A program made the position numbers and the translations under genes. The notes under the pieces are model-generated. The model was not told the origin of the DNA. It was given only the letters and a program-made list of their open reading frames with translations, and made no database searches. Positions 16,472 to 24,611 of a stretch of 64,000 bases of DNA are shown piece after piece (the first letter of the stretch is position 1; each line of letters begins with the position of its first letter). The DNA is from Terriglobia bacterium (GTDB lineage Bacteria; Acidobacteriota; Terriglobia; Versatilivoradales; Versatilivoraceae), in contig OX638355.1 of assembly GCA_951813285.1 (NCBI GenBank), forward strand, positions 1,273,136-1,337,135. Reading direction: 5' to 3'.

Positions 16472-18220
16472 ATGTTCTCAACCCTCCATCCACTCGACCT
16501 GGCCGTCCTGGCAGTCTACTTCCTGGTGGTGACCTTTCTGGGAGTGGTGGTCGGCAAGAAGAAGACCAAGAACCTTCGCGACTTCTTTACCGCCGGGGGC
16601 AAGTGGGGTTCCCTGGTGGCCTTCATCTACGTCTTTGCCTCCTCGGTCGGGGGGGCGGAGGCGGTGGTGGTGGGCGGCGCGGCCTACCGGAGCGGGCTTT
16701 CAGGGGTATGGCTCTGGTTTGCCGGTGGCGTCGGCCTGATCGTCTACTACATCTTCGCCCCGATCTACAAGCGGGTACGGGTGTTCAATCTGGCCGAGGT
16801 CTTCGAGATGCGCTTCGGCCCGGGGGTGGCCACCTGCATTGCCTTCATGGGAAGCGTTCTGAGTCTGTTTCTCATCGGTACCTTCGCTCTGGCGGTGGCC
16901 AAGACCATTGCCGGACTGACGGGATGGTCGGTGGAAATTACCCTGCTGGCGGCCTGTCTGGTGGTGGCCCTCTACGTGGGATCGGGCGGCCTGATGTCCT
17001 CGCTGCTGACCGATCTGTTCCAGGGCCTCTTGGCGCTGACGGTCTTCTGTTTCCTGTTGTTGCCCTTCCTCTGGACGGAGGTGGACGGGTTTCAAGGCTT
17101 GGTGAATGTGGCTCCGGAACGCTGGTCTCTCTTCTCGGAGGAAATTCCACTGACTTACGTGCTGGCGTTGATCCTGGGCGGATTGGGGGCGGTAGCCACA
17201 CCCGTGCTGTTCAGCTTCATGGTGGTGGGCAGAGATGAGCGGGCAGCCACCCAGTGCGCCTGGAGCCACATCTGGAAGCGAATCATGACGGTGCTGTTTG
17301 CCGTCTATGGAATCATGTTCGCCATCTACAAGCCCGGCCTCCACACCCAGCCCTTCCCTCAGGATACCGAGCTGGTCTGGGGAATCGTGATGAAGGAGAT
17401 CGTTCCGGCAGGACTGCTGGGGTTGCTGGTGGCCAGCTTCTTCGCCGCCTTGATGTCCACGGTGGACACCATGGCCACCGCCAGCTCGGCCATGACGGTG
17501 GACTACCTGTTCAAGAAACGCTGGTTTCCGGGGCGCAGCCAGGCATTCTACCTGCGCTGGGCCCGGGTGGGAGGGATAGTGGCGGTCCTGCTGGCCTACC
17601 TGATTACCCTGCAGTTTTCCACGCTCAAGGAGATCATAGAGTTCGTAGCGCCACTCCAGGGGTTCCTGGGCATCCCCCTGTTTTTCGGGATTGCCTGGAG
17701 AGGGGCCAATCGGCGCGGGGTCTGGGCCGCGCTGGGGGTGGGCATCAGTCTGCTCTGGGTAGTGCAGATCTTCTACGAGGGGCCGCCCAGCGCCAAGGTG
17801 CCGATGAGCGTATTCCCCCCGATAGGGGCGGCCGCCCTGACCATGTACCTGGTCAGCCGGTTCACGCGGTCCGAGTCGGAGACGCGCCTGCAGCGCTTCT
17901 TCTGCATCCTGAATACGCCTCTGGGACAAGATGAGCGATTGAGCGCCGTGGGTATCCGGCTGCCGGCCATGGAGGGCTCGGAGGGGGGCACCCAGGCCGA
18001 AGAGAATCTGGATGAGCCGGCCTTGGCGGAGCTCTATCGGTCCTATTCCACTCGAAAGATCTGCGGGCGCGAGAGCTCCATCGAGCTGGTCCGGGAACCG
18101 GGCCTGGAGTGGTACTACCGCGGTCTGCTCTGGTTTGCCCTGTGCTGCGCCCTCATGGTGTCCCTGGTCTGGGCGGGGTCGGCGCTGATGGTATTTCTGA
18201 GCTCGCAAGCGGGGGGATAG
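16472..18220 (+). CDS. sodium/solute symporter (SSS family)
   Basis: A 582-residue integral membrane protein with about 13 hydrophobic segments. The N-terminus (LAVLAVYFLVVTFLGVVVG, then DFFTAGG) and the GxSA-like FASSVGGAEA segment mark the sodium:solute symporter family. The region FFAALMSTVDTMATASSAMTV is the family's typical TM8-9 signature with sodium-site residues. A soluble stretch at about 470-545 precedes a last membrane helix. The substrate (sugar, sialic acid or carboxylate) is unknown. The divergent Tat-exported glycosidase-like gene suggests uptake of its product. TAGAAT at 16458-16463 lies only 8 bp before the ATG, so a leaderless transcript is possible. Confidence 0.92.
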   Translation: MFSTLHPLDLAVLAVYFLVVTFLGVVVGKKKTKNLRDFFTAGGKWGSLVAFIYVFASSVGGAEAVVVGGAAYRSGLSGVWLWFAGGVGLIVYYIFAPIYKRVRVFNLAEVFEMRFGPGVATCIAFMGSVLSLFLIGTFALAVAKTIAGLTGWSVEITLLAACLVVALYVGSGGLMSSLLTDLFQGLLALTVFCFLLLPFLWTEVDGFQGLVNVAPERWSLFSEEIPLTYVLALILGGLGAVATPVLFSFMVVGRDERAATQCAWSHIWKRIMTVLFAVYGIMFAIYKPGLHTQPFPQDTELVWGIVMKEIVPAGLLGLLVASFFAALMSTVDTMATASSAMTVDYLFKKRWFPGRSQAFYLRWARVGGIVAVLLAYLITLQFSTLKEIIEFVAPLQGFLGIPLFFGIAWRGANRRGVWAALGVGISLLWVVQIFYEGPPSAKVPMSVFPPIGAAALTMYLVSRFTRSESETRLQRFFCILNTPLGQDERLSAVGIRLPAMEGSEGGTQAEENLDEPALAELYRSYSTRKICGRESSIELVREPGLEWYYRGLLWFALCCALMVSLVWAGSALMVFLSSQAGG

Positions 18221-18250
18221 CGGCTGTTTCCCGTCAAGGACAAAAAAGAT

Positions 18251-18285
18251 ATCCACGAAGGACTACGAAGACACACGAAGAACGA
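18251..18285 (+). repeat. 10-bp-phased CACGAAG array
   Basis: CACGAAG, TACGAAG and CACGAAG-type units recur every 10 bp, beginning TCCACGAAGG, 30 bp after the symporter stop. Confidence 0.8.
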
Positions 18286-18301
18286 ATGGAGAAATGAGTT
18301 C

Positions 18302-18341
18302 GCCCCCCCGCCCTGCCGCGCGGATCATACCAGAGTGAAAC
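18302..18341 (-). repeat. REP-like palindromic repeat, copy 4
   Basis: Reverse-strand copy with CCCGCCCTGCC arms, GGATCATACCAGAG core and closing TGAAAC. Confidence 0.8.
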
Positions 18342-18417
18342 ACCGACCCCTTTTGGCCTGTCGGGAACAGGAGCCATGTTCCGCTAGACCGGTTGGATGC
18401 ATTTGGAAACATGGATA

Positions 18418-18440
18418 GACAGGATGCACAGGATTAACAG
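18418..18440 (+). repeat. 9-bp-phased ACAGGAT array
   Basis: ACAGGAT units recur with a 9-bp period (ACAGGATGC, ACAGGATTA, ACAG). The same phrase in reverse orientation is at 53243-53270. Confidence 0.7.
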
Positions 18441-18690
18441 AACGAGAAGCTGGTGCACAGGACGATTAACCACTCGCTGAACGGGGGCGCAGGTGAAGTC
18501 ATTCATGAGCCTGGGAGCGGTTTGGGGGAATCGTTGTTTGAGAAAAAGTGAGGGTTGAACTCAAGGAGGTGAACACTCTCGTCCCGGAGCAACCAGCCCA
18601 GACCATAAAGAAATCCTGTGCATCGATGTTGATCAGAAATCAACTCATGTTCCACGTGGAGAGCCGAAGCGGGGAACATCCTTTCATGAC

Positions 18691-18735
18691 CTTCGTGGCC
18701 CTTCGTCGTCCTTCGTGCCCCTTCGTGGATTCCTC
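18691..18735 (-). repeat. 10-bp-phased CCTTCGTG array
   Basis: Four CTTCGTG/CTTCGTC units occur at exact 10-bp spacing, ending CTTCGTGGATTCCTC. The same ending and a nearby TTGTTTCAG tail occur at 12131-12176. Confidence 0.82.
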
Positions 18736-18802
18736 TTTTGGTTCTGCGTGTTTAGTCGTTCAATTGTTTCAGGGTTGTTGGGTCTGAACGAGGGAGGGAT
18801 CC

Positions 18803-20416
18803 ATGGCGACCGCTTTGCCTGAGCCGAGTCCGGCGGGGCTCTTTGTCGAGGGGTATGCGGATCGACTGAGCGTCCCGGCCGGAGACGGGATCGGCTTTCA
18901 CGTTTCGACCAACCTGCCCCGTTACTCCGCGGAGATCGCACGTCTGGGAGCGCGGCGCAAGGTCGTGTGGGCCAGGGACAACCTGTTGGGGGCTTGCCAT
19001 CCGGTCCCGGCCAATGCCTCGAGCCACGGGTGCGGCTGGCCTCCCGCGTTCCGAATCGAAGTGCCCCATGACTGGTCCTCGGGGTACTACAGCCTGGTCC
19101 TCCGCGGAGAGGGAGCTCATGGCGGGGTCTGGGGTGAAATCTCCTTCGTGGTCAGAGCGGCCCGGCCGGGCCAAGGGGCCAGGATCCTCCTGCAGCGCAC
19201 CACCAACACCGACGCCGCCTACAACAGTTGGGGCGGGTACACGCTCTACAGCGGTCCCGACGGACCCGCCCACCGGGTCTCTTTCGACCGGCCCTACGCG
19301 GGGTTCGACGAGGACGGCATCTACCTGTTCAGCCTCGAAGGCCGATTCGGGAAGGACCTGGATGCACGGCGCATTTCCGACTCTCTGCGGGCGGCTTTCC
19401 AGAGGGTCGGAATCGAGATTTCTCCCCACTCCTTCGTTCAGGTGACCCACCCGGGTCGCCGCTGGTACCTGGTAGTCCCGGGTATTACCTACACCTTGAA
19501 GGCGGAAGGGCGGCATTTGAAGGTCTACGACGGGTTCACCACCTGGGAAAGCGGATGGCGCAACTGGGAACAGTGCTTCGTCGCCTGGGCCGAGCGGTCC
19601 GGCTATCGGCTGGAATACGCTGTCAACACCGACCTGGAATTCTGCCCTGAGATCCTTCGGCACTATCGGCTGGTGCTCAGCGTGGGGCATGACGAGTACT
19701 GGTCGGCGCCCATGCGGGACCACCTGGAGCAATTCGTCGCCGGAGGAGGCAACGTGGCCTTCTTCAGCGGCAATAACCTCTGGTGGCAGGTTCGGAGCGA
19801 AGACCGGGGTCGGGCCCTGGTCTGCTGGAAGGACTTCAAGCGCGATCCCTACTATGCCTCCGGCCGATACGACCGGCTCACCACCCTCTGGTGCCACCAC
19901 CTGATCGGCAGGCCCGAAAACCGGCTCACCGGAGTGAGCTTTGCCCGTGGGGGCTACCACGACTTCTTCGACCAGTACCGCGAGGGTCCAGGCCACTACA
20001 CCGTCCATCGGTCCGACCACTGGGTATTCGAGGGCGCCGGGCTGGGTGACGGCGATCCTCTGGGAGGCATGGACAGGTTGGTGGGCTACGAGTGCGACGG
20101 CTGCGACTTCCGCTGGGAAGGAAGCCGGCCGGTTGCGACCGGCCGTGAGGGGACTCCGGAGAATTTCACCATCCTGGCCACGGCCCCGGCCGCCCTCTCC
20201 CACGCGGACGAGTCGGTTCGCCTGGCCTCTGAAGCCCTTTACGGCGAAGGGACTGCCAGGGAAATCGCCCAGCCCGGGGCTGCCGTCATGGGTCTCTACA
20301 GCCGGGGAGGGACCGTGTTTACCACCGGATGTACGGAATGGGCCAAGGGGCTGAGGGGGCGGGACAAGACCGTGGAGCGCATCACGCGCAATCTGCTGGA
20401 CCGGCTGTCGTGTTGA
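18803..20416 (+). CDS. N,N-dimethylformamidase beta-subunit-like protein
   Basis: A 537-residue protein matching the large-subunit (beta) family of N,N-dimethylformamidase. An N-terminal immunoglobulin-like part (about 10-110; VEGYADRLSVPAGDGIGFHV) is followed by the conserved core QRTTNTDAAYNSWGGYTLY near residue 133, YAVNTDLEF near 272, VLSVGHDEYWSAPMRDHLEQF near 292 and GGNVAFFSGNNLWWQV near 315. DMFase hydrolyses DMF with a mononuclear iron. Many distant homologues have unknown substrates, and no small alpha-subunit gene lies nearby. No signal peptide is seen. ATG 18803 has GGGAGGG 7 bp upstream. Confidence 0.88.
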   Translation: MATALPEPSPAGLFVEGYADRLSVPAGDGIGFHVSTNLPRYSAEIARLGARRKVVWARDNLLGACHPVPANASSHGCGWPPAFRIEVPHDWSSGYYSLVLRGEGAHGGVWGEISFVVRAARPGQGARILLQRTTNTDAAYNSWGGYTLYSGPDGPAHRVSFDRPYAGFDEDGIYLFSLEGRFGKDLDARRISDSLRAAFQRVGIEISPHSFVQVTHPGRRWYLVVPGITYTLKAEGRHLKVYDGFTTWESGWRNWEQCFVAWAERSGYRLEYAVNTDLEFCPEILRHYRLVLSVGHDEYWSAPMRDHLEQFVAGGGNVAFFSGNNLWWQVRSEDRGRALVCWKDFKRDPYYASGRYDRLTTLWCHHLIGRPENRLTGVSFARGGYHDFFDQYREGPGHYTVHRSDHWVFEGAGLGDGDPLGGMDRLVGYECDGCDFRWEGSRPVATGREGTPENFTILATAPAALSHADESVRLASEALYGEGTAREIAQPGAAVMGLYSRGGTVFTTGCTEWAKGLRGRDKTVERITRNLLDRLSC

Positions 20417-20431
20417 GTGGATCAGTGGCCT

Positions 20432-21328
20432 TCAGGACTGCTTCCAGTACTTGTCCACGTACTCCTGCATCTTGGCGAGCATGAAGCGTGAGGACTGCAC
20501 AGCTCGTTCGCCGTCCCAGGCGAACACCTGGCTGGTCATGATGCCGTCGAATTCGATCTCCCCCAACGTCCCGAAGAACGCCTCCCAGTCCACCTCGCCC
20601 GCGCCGATGTCCAGGTGCTGGTGAATCCGCGCCGGGGTGCCGGCCGGGTTCATGATGTAGCGCCACCCTCTCTTGTGGTTGAAGGAGTCGGCCACGTGGA
20701 CGTGGGCCAGGACGGGGGCCGCATAGCGCAGCATGGCCTCCACGTCCTCGCCCAGATGAAAGGTGTGAGGGGCGCAGTAGAGATATTTGACCCAGGGGGA
20801 ATCGATCGACCGGATCATGTCCACCGCCAGGTTGTTCTCCTCCACGAAATCGTCCGGATGAGCCTCGATGTGCAGGGGTAGTTCCTCGGCCTCGAAAATG
20901 GGCAGCAACTCCTCCATCGACTTCCAGAACGCCGTTTCACTGGCCTCGGCGTGGGCTTCGGGTCCGGCGAATGCCGTCGACTGCGGGGAAGGACCGCGGT
21001 CGAAGATGGAGTTGACCGTCTGGCACTCGATCTCCTTGACTATGGGGAGGGCCCGTTTCCAGTAGCGTACGGCGGCCTGGCGTTCCTCCTCGTCGGGGCT
21101 GGCCCAGCGATAGGTCAGCAACAGGCTGACCAGGTTCATTCCGGTCTCATGAAGCGCCTGCTTGAACTCCCGAATCCGGGTCTTGTCGGCTCTCGGGGGC
21201 CAGTATTCGGGAAAGAAATCGTCTCGCGAGCAGAGTTCCAGGTTTTCCCAACCGAGGTCCGCGGCCAATCGGACCACTTCCGGGAGGGGGCGGTCGCAAT
21301 GCATCAGGGGATCCAATGCCAGTTGCAT
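20432..21328 (-). CDS. sugar phosphate isomerase/epimerase-like TIM barrel
   Basis: A 298-residue AP-endonuclease-2/xylose isomerase-like barrel. Metal-binding positions can be read in LPLHIEAHPDDF (Glu, His), KYLYCAPHTFHLG, LAHVHVADSF (His, Asp) and the late Glu/Asp region VDWEAFFGTLGEIEFDG. Members isomerise or epimerise sugars, inosose or hydroxyacids; the substrate is not determinable. AAGGAG lies 8 bp before the ATG. No signal peptide is seen. It is convergent with the DMFase-like gene (15 bp between stops), and a repeat-bearing region lies upstream. Confidence 0.92.
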   Translation of the reverse strand: MQLALDPLMHCDRPLPEVVRLAADLGWENLELCSRDDFFPEYWPPRADKTRIREFKQALHETGMNLVSLLLTYRWASPDEEERQAAVRYWKRALPIVKEIECQTVNSIFDRGPSPQSTAFAGPEAHAEASETAFWKSMEELLPIFEAEELPLHIEAHPDDFVEENNLAVDMIRSIDSPWVKYLYCAPHTFHLGEDVEAMLRYAAPVLAHVHVADSFNHKRGWRYIMNPAGTPARIHQHLDIGAGEVDWEAFFGTLGEIEFDGIMTSQVFAWDGERAVQSSRFMLAKMQEYVDKYWKQS

Positions 21329-21508
21329 GGGTCATCTCCTTGAGGAGGGGGCAGAGGGACGATTATCGGAGCAACTCTATCCCAGGTGGAAGTGTTGCCG
21401 CAACCGCGGGCCGGCTTCGCCCCCACGGCGTCGGCCATCGCCTCTAGCTTGGGCTGTGCGAACCCGCGACGGCGCACAAGATCTCGCCTGTGGCTCGCCT
21501 TGTGCGAA

Positions 21509-21586
21509 CCCCCCACCGCATCAGCCTTCGCCATTCGGCTCTGCGACTCCCCCTCAAGGGGGGAGTGATACTTGAGTTTCTTGAAC
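21509..21586 (-). repeat. 78-bp dispersed repeat, copy 1
   Basis: Its reverse complement matches 47599-47676: TTCAA..ACTCA.GTATCACTC, then CCTTGAGGGGGAGTCGCAGA and GGCGAAGGCTGATGCGGTGG. There are a few substitutions and small length differences. Confidence 0.8.
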
Positions 21587-21670
21587 GACGTTTTGCCGAT
21601 TTGGGAAAGGGACGCCCGGAGATAATCAATTGAAAATTCCTATACACCGGCAGTGTCGTAGGTCAGGGTA

Positions 21671-21687
21671 GAGCCGCGAATGCGGCG
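21671..21687 (+). repeat. GAGCCGCGAATGCGGCG repeat, copy 1
   Basis: A near-palindromic 17-mer, identical at 63981-63997. Each copy has a GC-rich hairpin nearby. Confidence 0.6.
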
Positions 21688-21762
21688 GTTGGCGTGGGTT
21701 ACCTGAGACAAGGTCGCTTAAGGGTCATCCTTATCGAGCAGCGTAGCTGCGGCCTCGTGTAG

Positions 21763-21782
21763 CCCCGGGCGGAAGCCCGGGG
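21763..21782 (+). repeat. perfect hairpin with GGAA tetraloop
   Basis: CCCCGGGC and GCCCGGGG form a perfect 8-bp stem around GGAA. There is no T-run, so it is not a classical terminator. A weaker analogue is at 63952-63972. Confidence 0.6.
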
Positions 21783-21991
21783 TCGCGTGAGTTCTGCGCC
21801 ACTAGCCGCGAAGGCGGCGGATTAAGAGCCGCGTCCCCGAACACACGGCCTCCCAACAACAGAACGCGGGCACAGTCCGCCGGCAGCCGTGGGCGCGAGC
21901 CATTGGAAACCCTGACGGTCAGCTTGCTACAATGGAGGCTTCGCCGACAGATCGCTTTCCTCTTTCGCTTCAATCCATGCAAGGGTGGACC

Positions 21992-22825
21992 ATGAATACC
22001 ATCTCCAAACATCCGATGCTTTTGTGGGCTGGGGCCGCGGCCTCGCTGTTGCTGGCAGTGTCCTGTGCTTCGACCCCACCCGCGCAGAAGGCGGAATCCG
22101 AGAGCCAACCCGTCGCGGAGGACGTTTCCGCCCAGTCTCTCTTCAACGGGCGGGACCTGGAGGGGTGGCACACCAATTCCGAAAAGATCGGTCACGGGAC
22201 GGGAGGGCGCTGGACGGTGAAAGAAGGAGCCATCGTGGGCGAGCAGGACCCGCCGGGGAGCGGCAATGGAGGCATCCTGCTGACGGATCGGACCTTCGGA
22301 GATTTTGAAGTCACCCTGGAGGTCAAGCCGGACTGGGGCGTCTGTTCGGGCCTGTTCCTTCGCAGCACCGAAAAAGGACAGTGTTACCAGGTCATGATCG
22401 ACTACCGGGAGAAGGGCAATATTGGTGAGATCTACCGCGAGGGTCTGGATGGAAGAACCAATGCGACCTTTCGCCTTCACGGCATCCATGGGGAGGGCGG
22501 CTCCAAAGTCCTGACGGGAATCGAGGCACGCCCTGCTGATAGCAACGAGCGCGGCGCGGGCGGTGAGCCCGAATTTGCCGTGGAAGACTGGGCCAGGATC
22601 TGGAAGCTGAACGACTGGAACCGGCTGAAGGCCCGTATCGTGGGCAACCCGCCCACCATAACCACCAGCTTGAACGGTCGCTTCATCACCGAATACACCA
22701 GTGAGCAAGCGTTTGAGGGGACCCTGGAAGACCGCGGCTTCGTGGCGGTCCAGGTGCATGGGGGAAAATCCTGGCCCGCCGGAGCCAGGATCCGTTTTCG
22801 GAATATAGCGGTGAAGGAACTCTAG
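21992..22825 (+). CDS. DUF1080 (3-keto-disaccharide hydrolase-like) lipoprotein
   Basis: A 277-residue protein with a lipoprotein-type leader (LLLAVSCAS, Cys near residue 25) and one DUF1080 jelly-roll domain from about residue 50. Family marks are SLFNGRDLEGWH, GRWTVKEGAIVGEQ, the GGILLTDRTFGDFEVTLEVK strand pair, SGLFLRS, and the C-terminal GFVAVQVHGG...RFRNIAVKEL. Such proteins occur in glycan-degrading Planctomycetota, Bacteroidota and Acidobacteriota, and some cleave 3-keto-glycosides. The frame is open upstream, but ATG 21992 has AAGGGTGG 5 bp before it. It is probably co-transcribed with the next gene (22 bp apart). Confidence 0.9.
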   Translation: MNTISKHPMLLWAGAAASLLLAVSCASTPPAQKAESESQPVAEDVSAQSLFNGRDLEGWHTNSEKIGHGTGGRWTVKEGAIVGEQDPPGSGNGGILLTDRTFGDFEVTLEVKPDWGVCSGLFLRSTEKGQCYQVMIDYREKGNIGEIYREGLDGRTNATFRLHGIHGEGGSKVLTGIEARPADSNERGAGGEPEFAVEDWARIWKLNDWNRLKARIVGNPPTITTSLNGRFITEYTSEQAFEGTLEDRGFVAVQVHGGKSWPAGARIRFRNIAVKEL

Positions 22826-22847
22826 CTGACAATTCGGGAGTGTGGCT

Positions 22848-24599
22848 ATGAAACGACGACAATTTTTAAAGACGGTGGGAGCGGGTGCTCCCGCGGGCCT
22901 GATCGTTACCGGTAGCTCTGCAACGATGAATCCGGTAGGCGAGAGAGAATCGAAGCGGCGAAAGGAACCCCGTGTTTTTCTTTTCGACGACGGGCGCCAC
23001 GCCGCCGATCTGTACTGTTTCGAGCCTCCGGTAACTCCAGCCGACCATGCCGCCATCGTGGATCAACTGGCCGGCAGCGGAGCCGATACCTTCGTCTACT
23101 TTGCCGGGACCGAAGGCGGGACGGTGCTATACGACAGTCAGGTCTGCCAGTTATGGGGAGATGAGGTCAAAAAGTGGACCCACTACGTTTGGTACCGAGC
23201 CGCAAAGATCCTGCGCCAGCTCATCCGGGACGGACACGACCCTTTGAAGATCCTGTGCGATCGTTGCCACGAGACGGGCTTGTTCATGTTTGCCAGTGCC
23301 TGGGTGTGCGTGCAGGGCGGGACCCGGGAGAAAAACGAGGGGCTGGGACGCAAGTCCGCCTTTGCCATGGACAATCCCCGGTTTCAGGTGGGAGAGGACC
23401 CGGACCCGAGGGCATCCGACGCCCTGGGTTTTGCCGATGGAAGCGTAGGTCCGGTAAAGGACCGATTCAATTTCCTGCACCCGGAGGTGCGGCGGGAGCG
23501 CTTTCTGCTCTTCCAGGAACTGCTGACCCGATACGAAACGGACGGAATCGAGCTGAACCTGACCTGGGGAATGCCTTTTTGTCGCTTCGACCAGGTTGGG
23601 GAGCTGGCGCCGGTCATGACCCGGTGGATACGGGATTTGCGCAGGGTGGCCGACGAAGCCGGGCGAAGCCAGGGACGGCCCAAGCGCATTTTCGCCCGCA
23701 TCCCGGCTCATCCGGAAGCCTGGAAGTTGGGCGGATACCAGGTCCCCACCTGGGTGTCGGAAAAGCTGGTGGACGGGCTTTTTTGCGAGAGCAGCCAGAG
23801 CGAGGAGGAAGGACTGGATCAGGATGTGGACCTGAGCGCCGTGGTGAAGCTCACTCGAGGAACCGGATGCCGCGTTTACTCCGTCTTTCACAATGGATTA
23901 GGCCGGCCCCTGGCTCGATACGCCACACCCTCCATGATCTGGGCCGGCGCGGCCAACGCCTGGGACCAGGGGGTGGACGGATTCGGAATCGGCGACCACC
24001 TTTGGGCTCCAAACGGATGGCCCTGGACGGCTCAAGAGTACGAGACGCTGCGACTGCTGGGGCATCCGAAATTGCTGGAAACCGCCGACAAGGTCTATTT
24101 GGCCCACTCCAACCGCCGCCCCGATGCCTCTCTGGACTGGCTTCCCGGCCGCTCCCAGCCTCTCCCCCAGAAAATTCGGGTCGGCCGCCCCGTCCAGGTG
24201 TCCTTCTACGTGGCCGACCGATTGCACCGCTGGCACAAGCTGGGACGGGTCAAGTCGGTGGTGCTGCGAGTACGCTTGGGAAACCTTATCCCCAACTATG
24301 ATCAGGTTCGGGTCGAATTCAACCGGCGGGTTCTGCCCGAGTCGATTCTCCAAAAAGTCGATATGACCTATCGATTGATCGGTCCCCGGTCCAGTTCTCA
24401 TTCACTCGGATCCTACGGCTACGCCTTCGACTACCACCTGGGGCCCGAGCACTTTCCCCAAAAGGGGCGTAATCTTGTCGAGGTCGAGCTGTTGAAGAGA
24501 GATCCCGACGTGGACTTCGATGTCTCTGTATTGCGGGTGGACTGCAAGATCGAATATCGGCTGCACCGCCACTTTGAACAACGGCCCATCGAGTACTGA
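22848..24599 (+). CDS. Tat-exported glycosyl hydrolase-like barrel protein
   Basis: A 583-residue protein starting MKRRQFLKTVGAGAPAG, a clear twin-arginine leader; GGGAG lies a few bases upstream of ATG 22848. Residues about 45-410 look like a TIM barrel of the GHL10/alpha-amylase-like kind (FLFDDGRHAADLYCFEPPV, HETGLFMFASAW, DGIELNLTW with a possible catalytic Glu, FCESSQSEEEG), followed by a C-terminal beta domain (about 430-583). I cannot name a characterised homologue. The DUF1080 neighbour supports a role in carbohydrate breakdown in the periplasm. It is convergent with the radical SAM gene. Confidence 0.8.
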   Translation: MKRRQFLKTVGAGAPAGLIVTGSSATMNPVGERESKRRKEPRVFLFDDGRHAADLYCFEPPVTPADHAAIVDQLAGSGADTFVYFAGTEGGTVLYDSQVCQLWGDEVKKWTHYVWYRAAKILRQLIRDGHDPLKILCDRCHETGLFMFASAWVCVQGGTREKNEGLGRKSAFAMDNPRFQVGEDPDPRASDALGFADGSVGPVKDRFNFLHPEVRRERFLLFQELLTRYETDGIELNLTWGMPFCRFDQVGELAPVMTRWIRDLRRVADEAGRSQGRPKRIFARIPAHPEAWKLGGYQVPTWVSEKLVDGLFCESSQSEEEGLDQDVDLSAVVKLTRGTGCRVYSVFHNGLGRPLARYATPSMIWAGAANAWDQGVDGFGIGDHLWAPNGWPWTAQEYETLRLLGHPKLLETADKVYLAHSNRRPDASLDWLPGRSQPLPQKIRVGRPVQVSFYVADRLHRWHKLGRVKSVVLRVRLGNLIPNYDQVRVEFNRRVLPESILQKVDMTYRLIGPRSSSHSLGSYGYAFDYHLGPEHFPQKGRNLVEVELLKRDPDVDFDVSVLRVDCKIEYRLHRHFEQRPIEY

Positions 24600-24611
24600 G
24601 GCTTTCCCTGC

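Larger units (their letters stand above)
18221..18802. other. repeat-bearing intergenic region
   Basis: 580 bp without a supported gene. It holds two 10-bp-phased CACGAAG arrays in opposite orientation (18251-18285 and 18691-18735), REP copy 4 (18302-18341) and a 9-bp-phased ACAGGAT array (18418-18440). Nothing is recognised at 18450-18680. Confidence 0.75.
21329..21991. other. repeat-bearing intergenic region
   Basis: 660 bp between divergent genes without a supported gene. It holds the 78-bp dispersed repeat at 21509-21586, GAGCCGCGAATGCGGCG at 21671-21687 and a GGAA-capped hairpin at 21763-21782. No promoter was identified. Confidence 0.7.

Noticed and set aside
16700-18256. 518-codon antisense frame over the symporter
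   Set aside because: Rich in Gln, His and Arg as expected from the complement of membrane-helix codons; no domain seen.
18691-18735. CRISPR array
   Set aside because: Units are 10 bp with 3-bp variable parts; no 25-40 bp repeats, unique spacers or cas genes.
21763-21782. Rho-independent terminator at the GGAA hairpin
   Set aside because: Perfect stem but no T-run on either side, and no gene end nearby in the right orientation.
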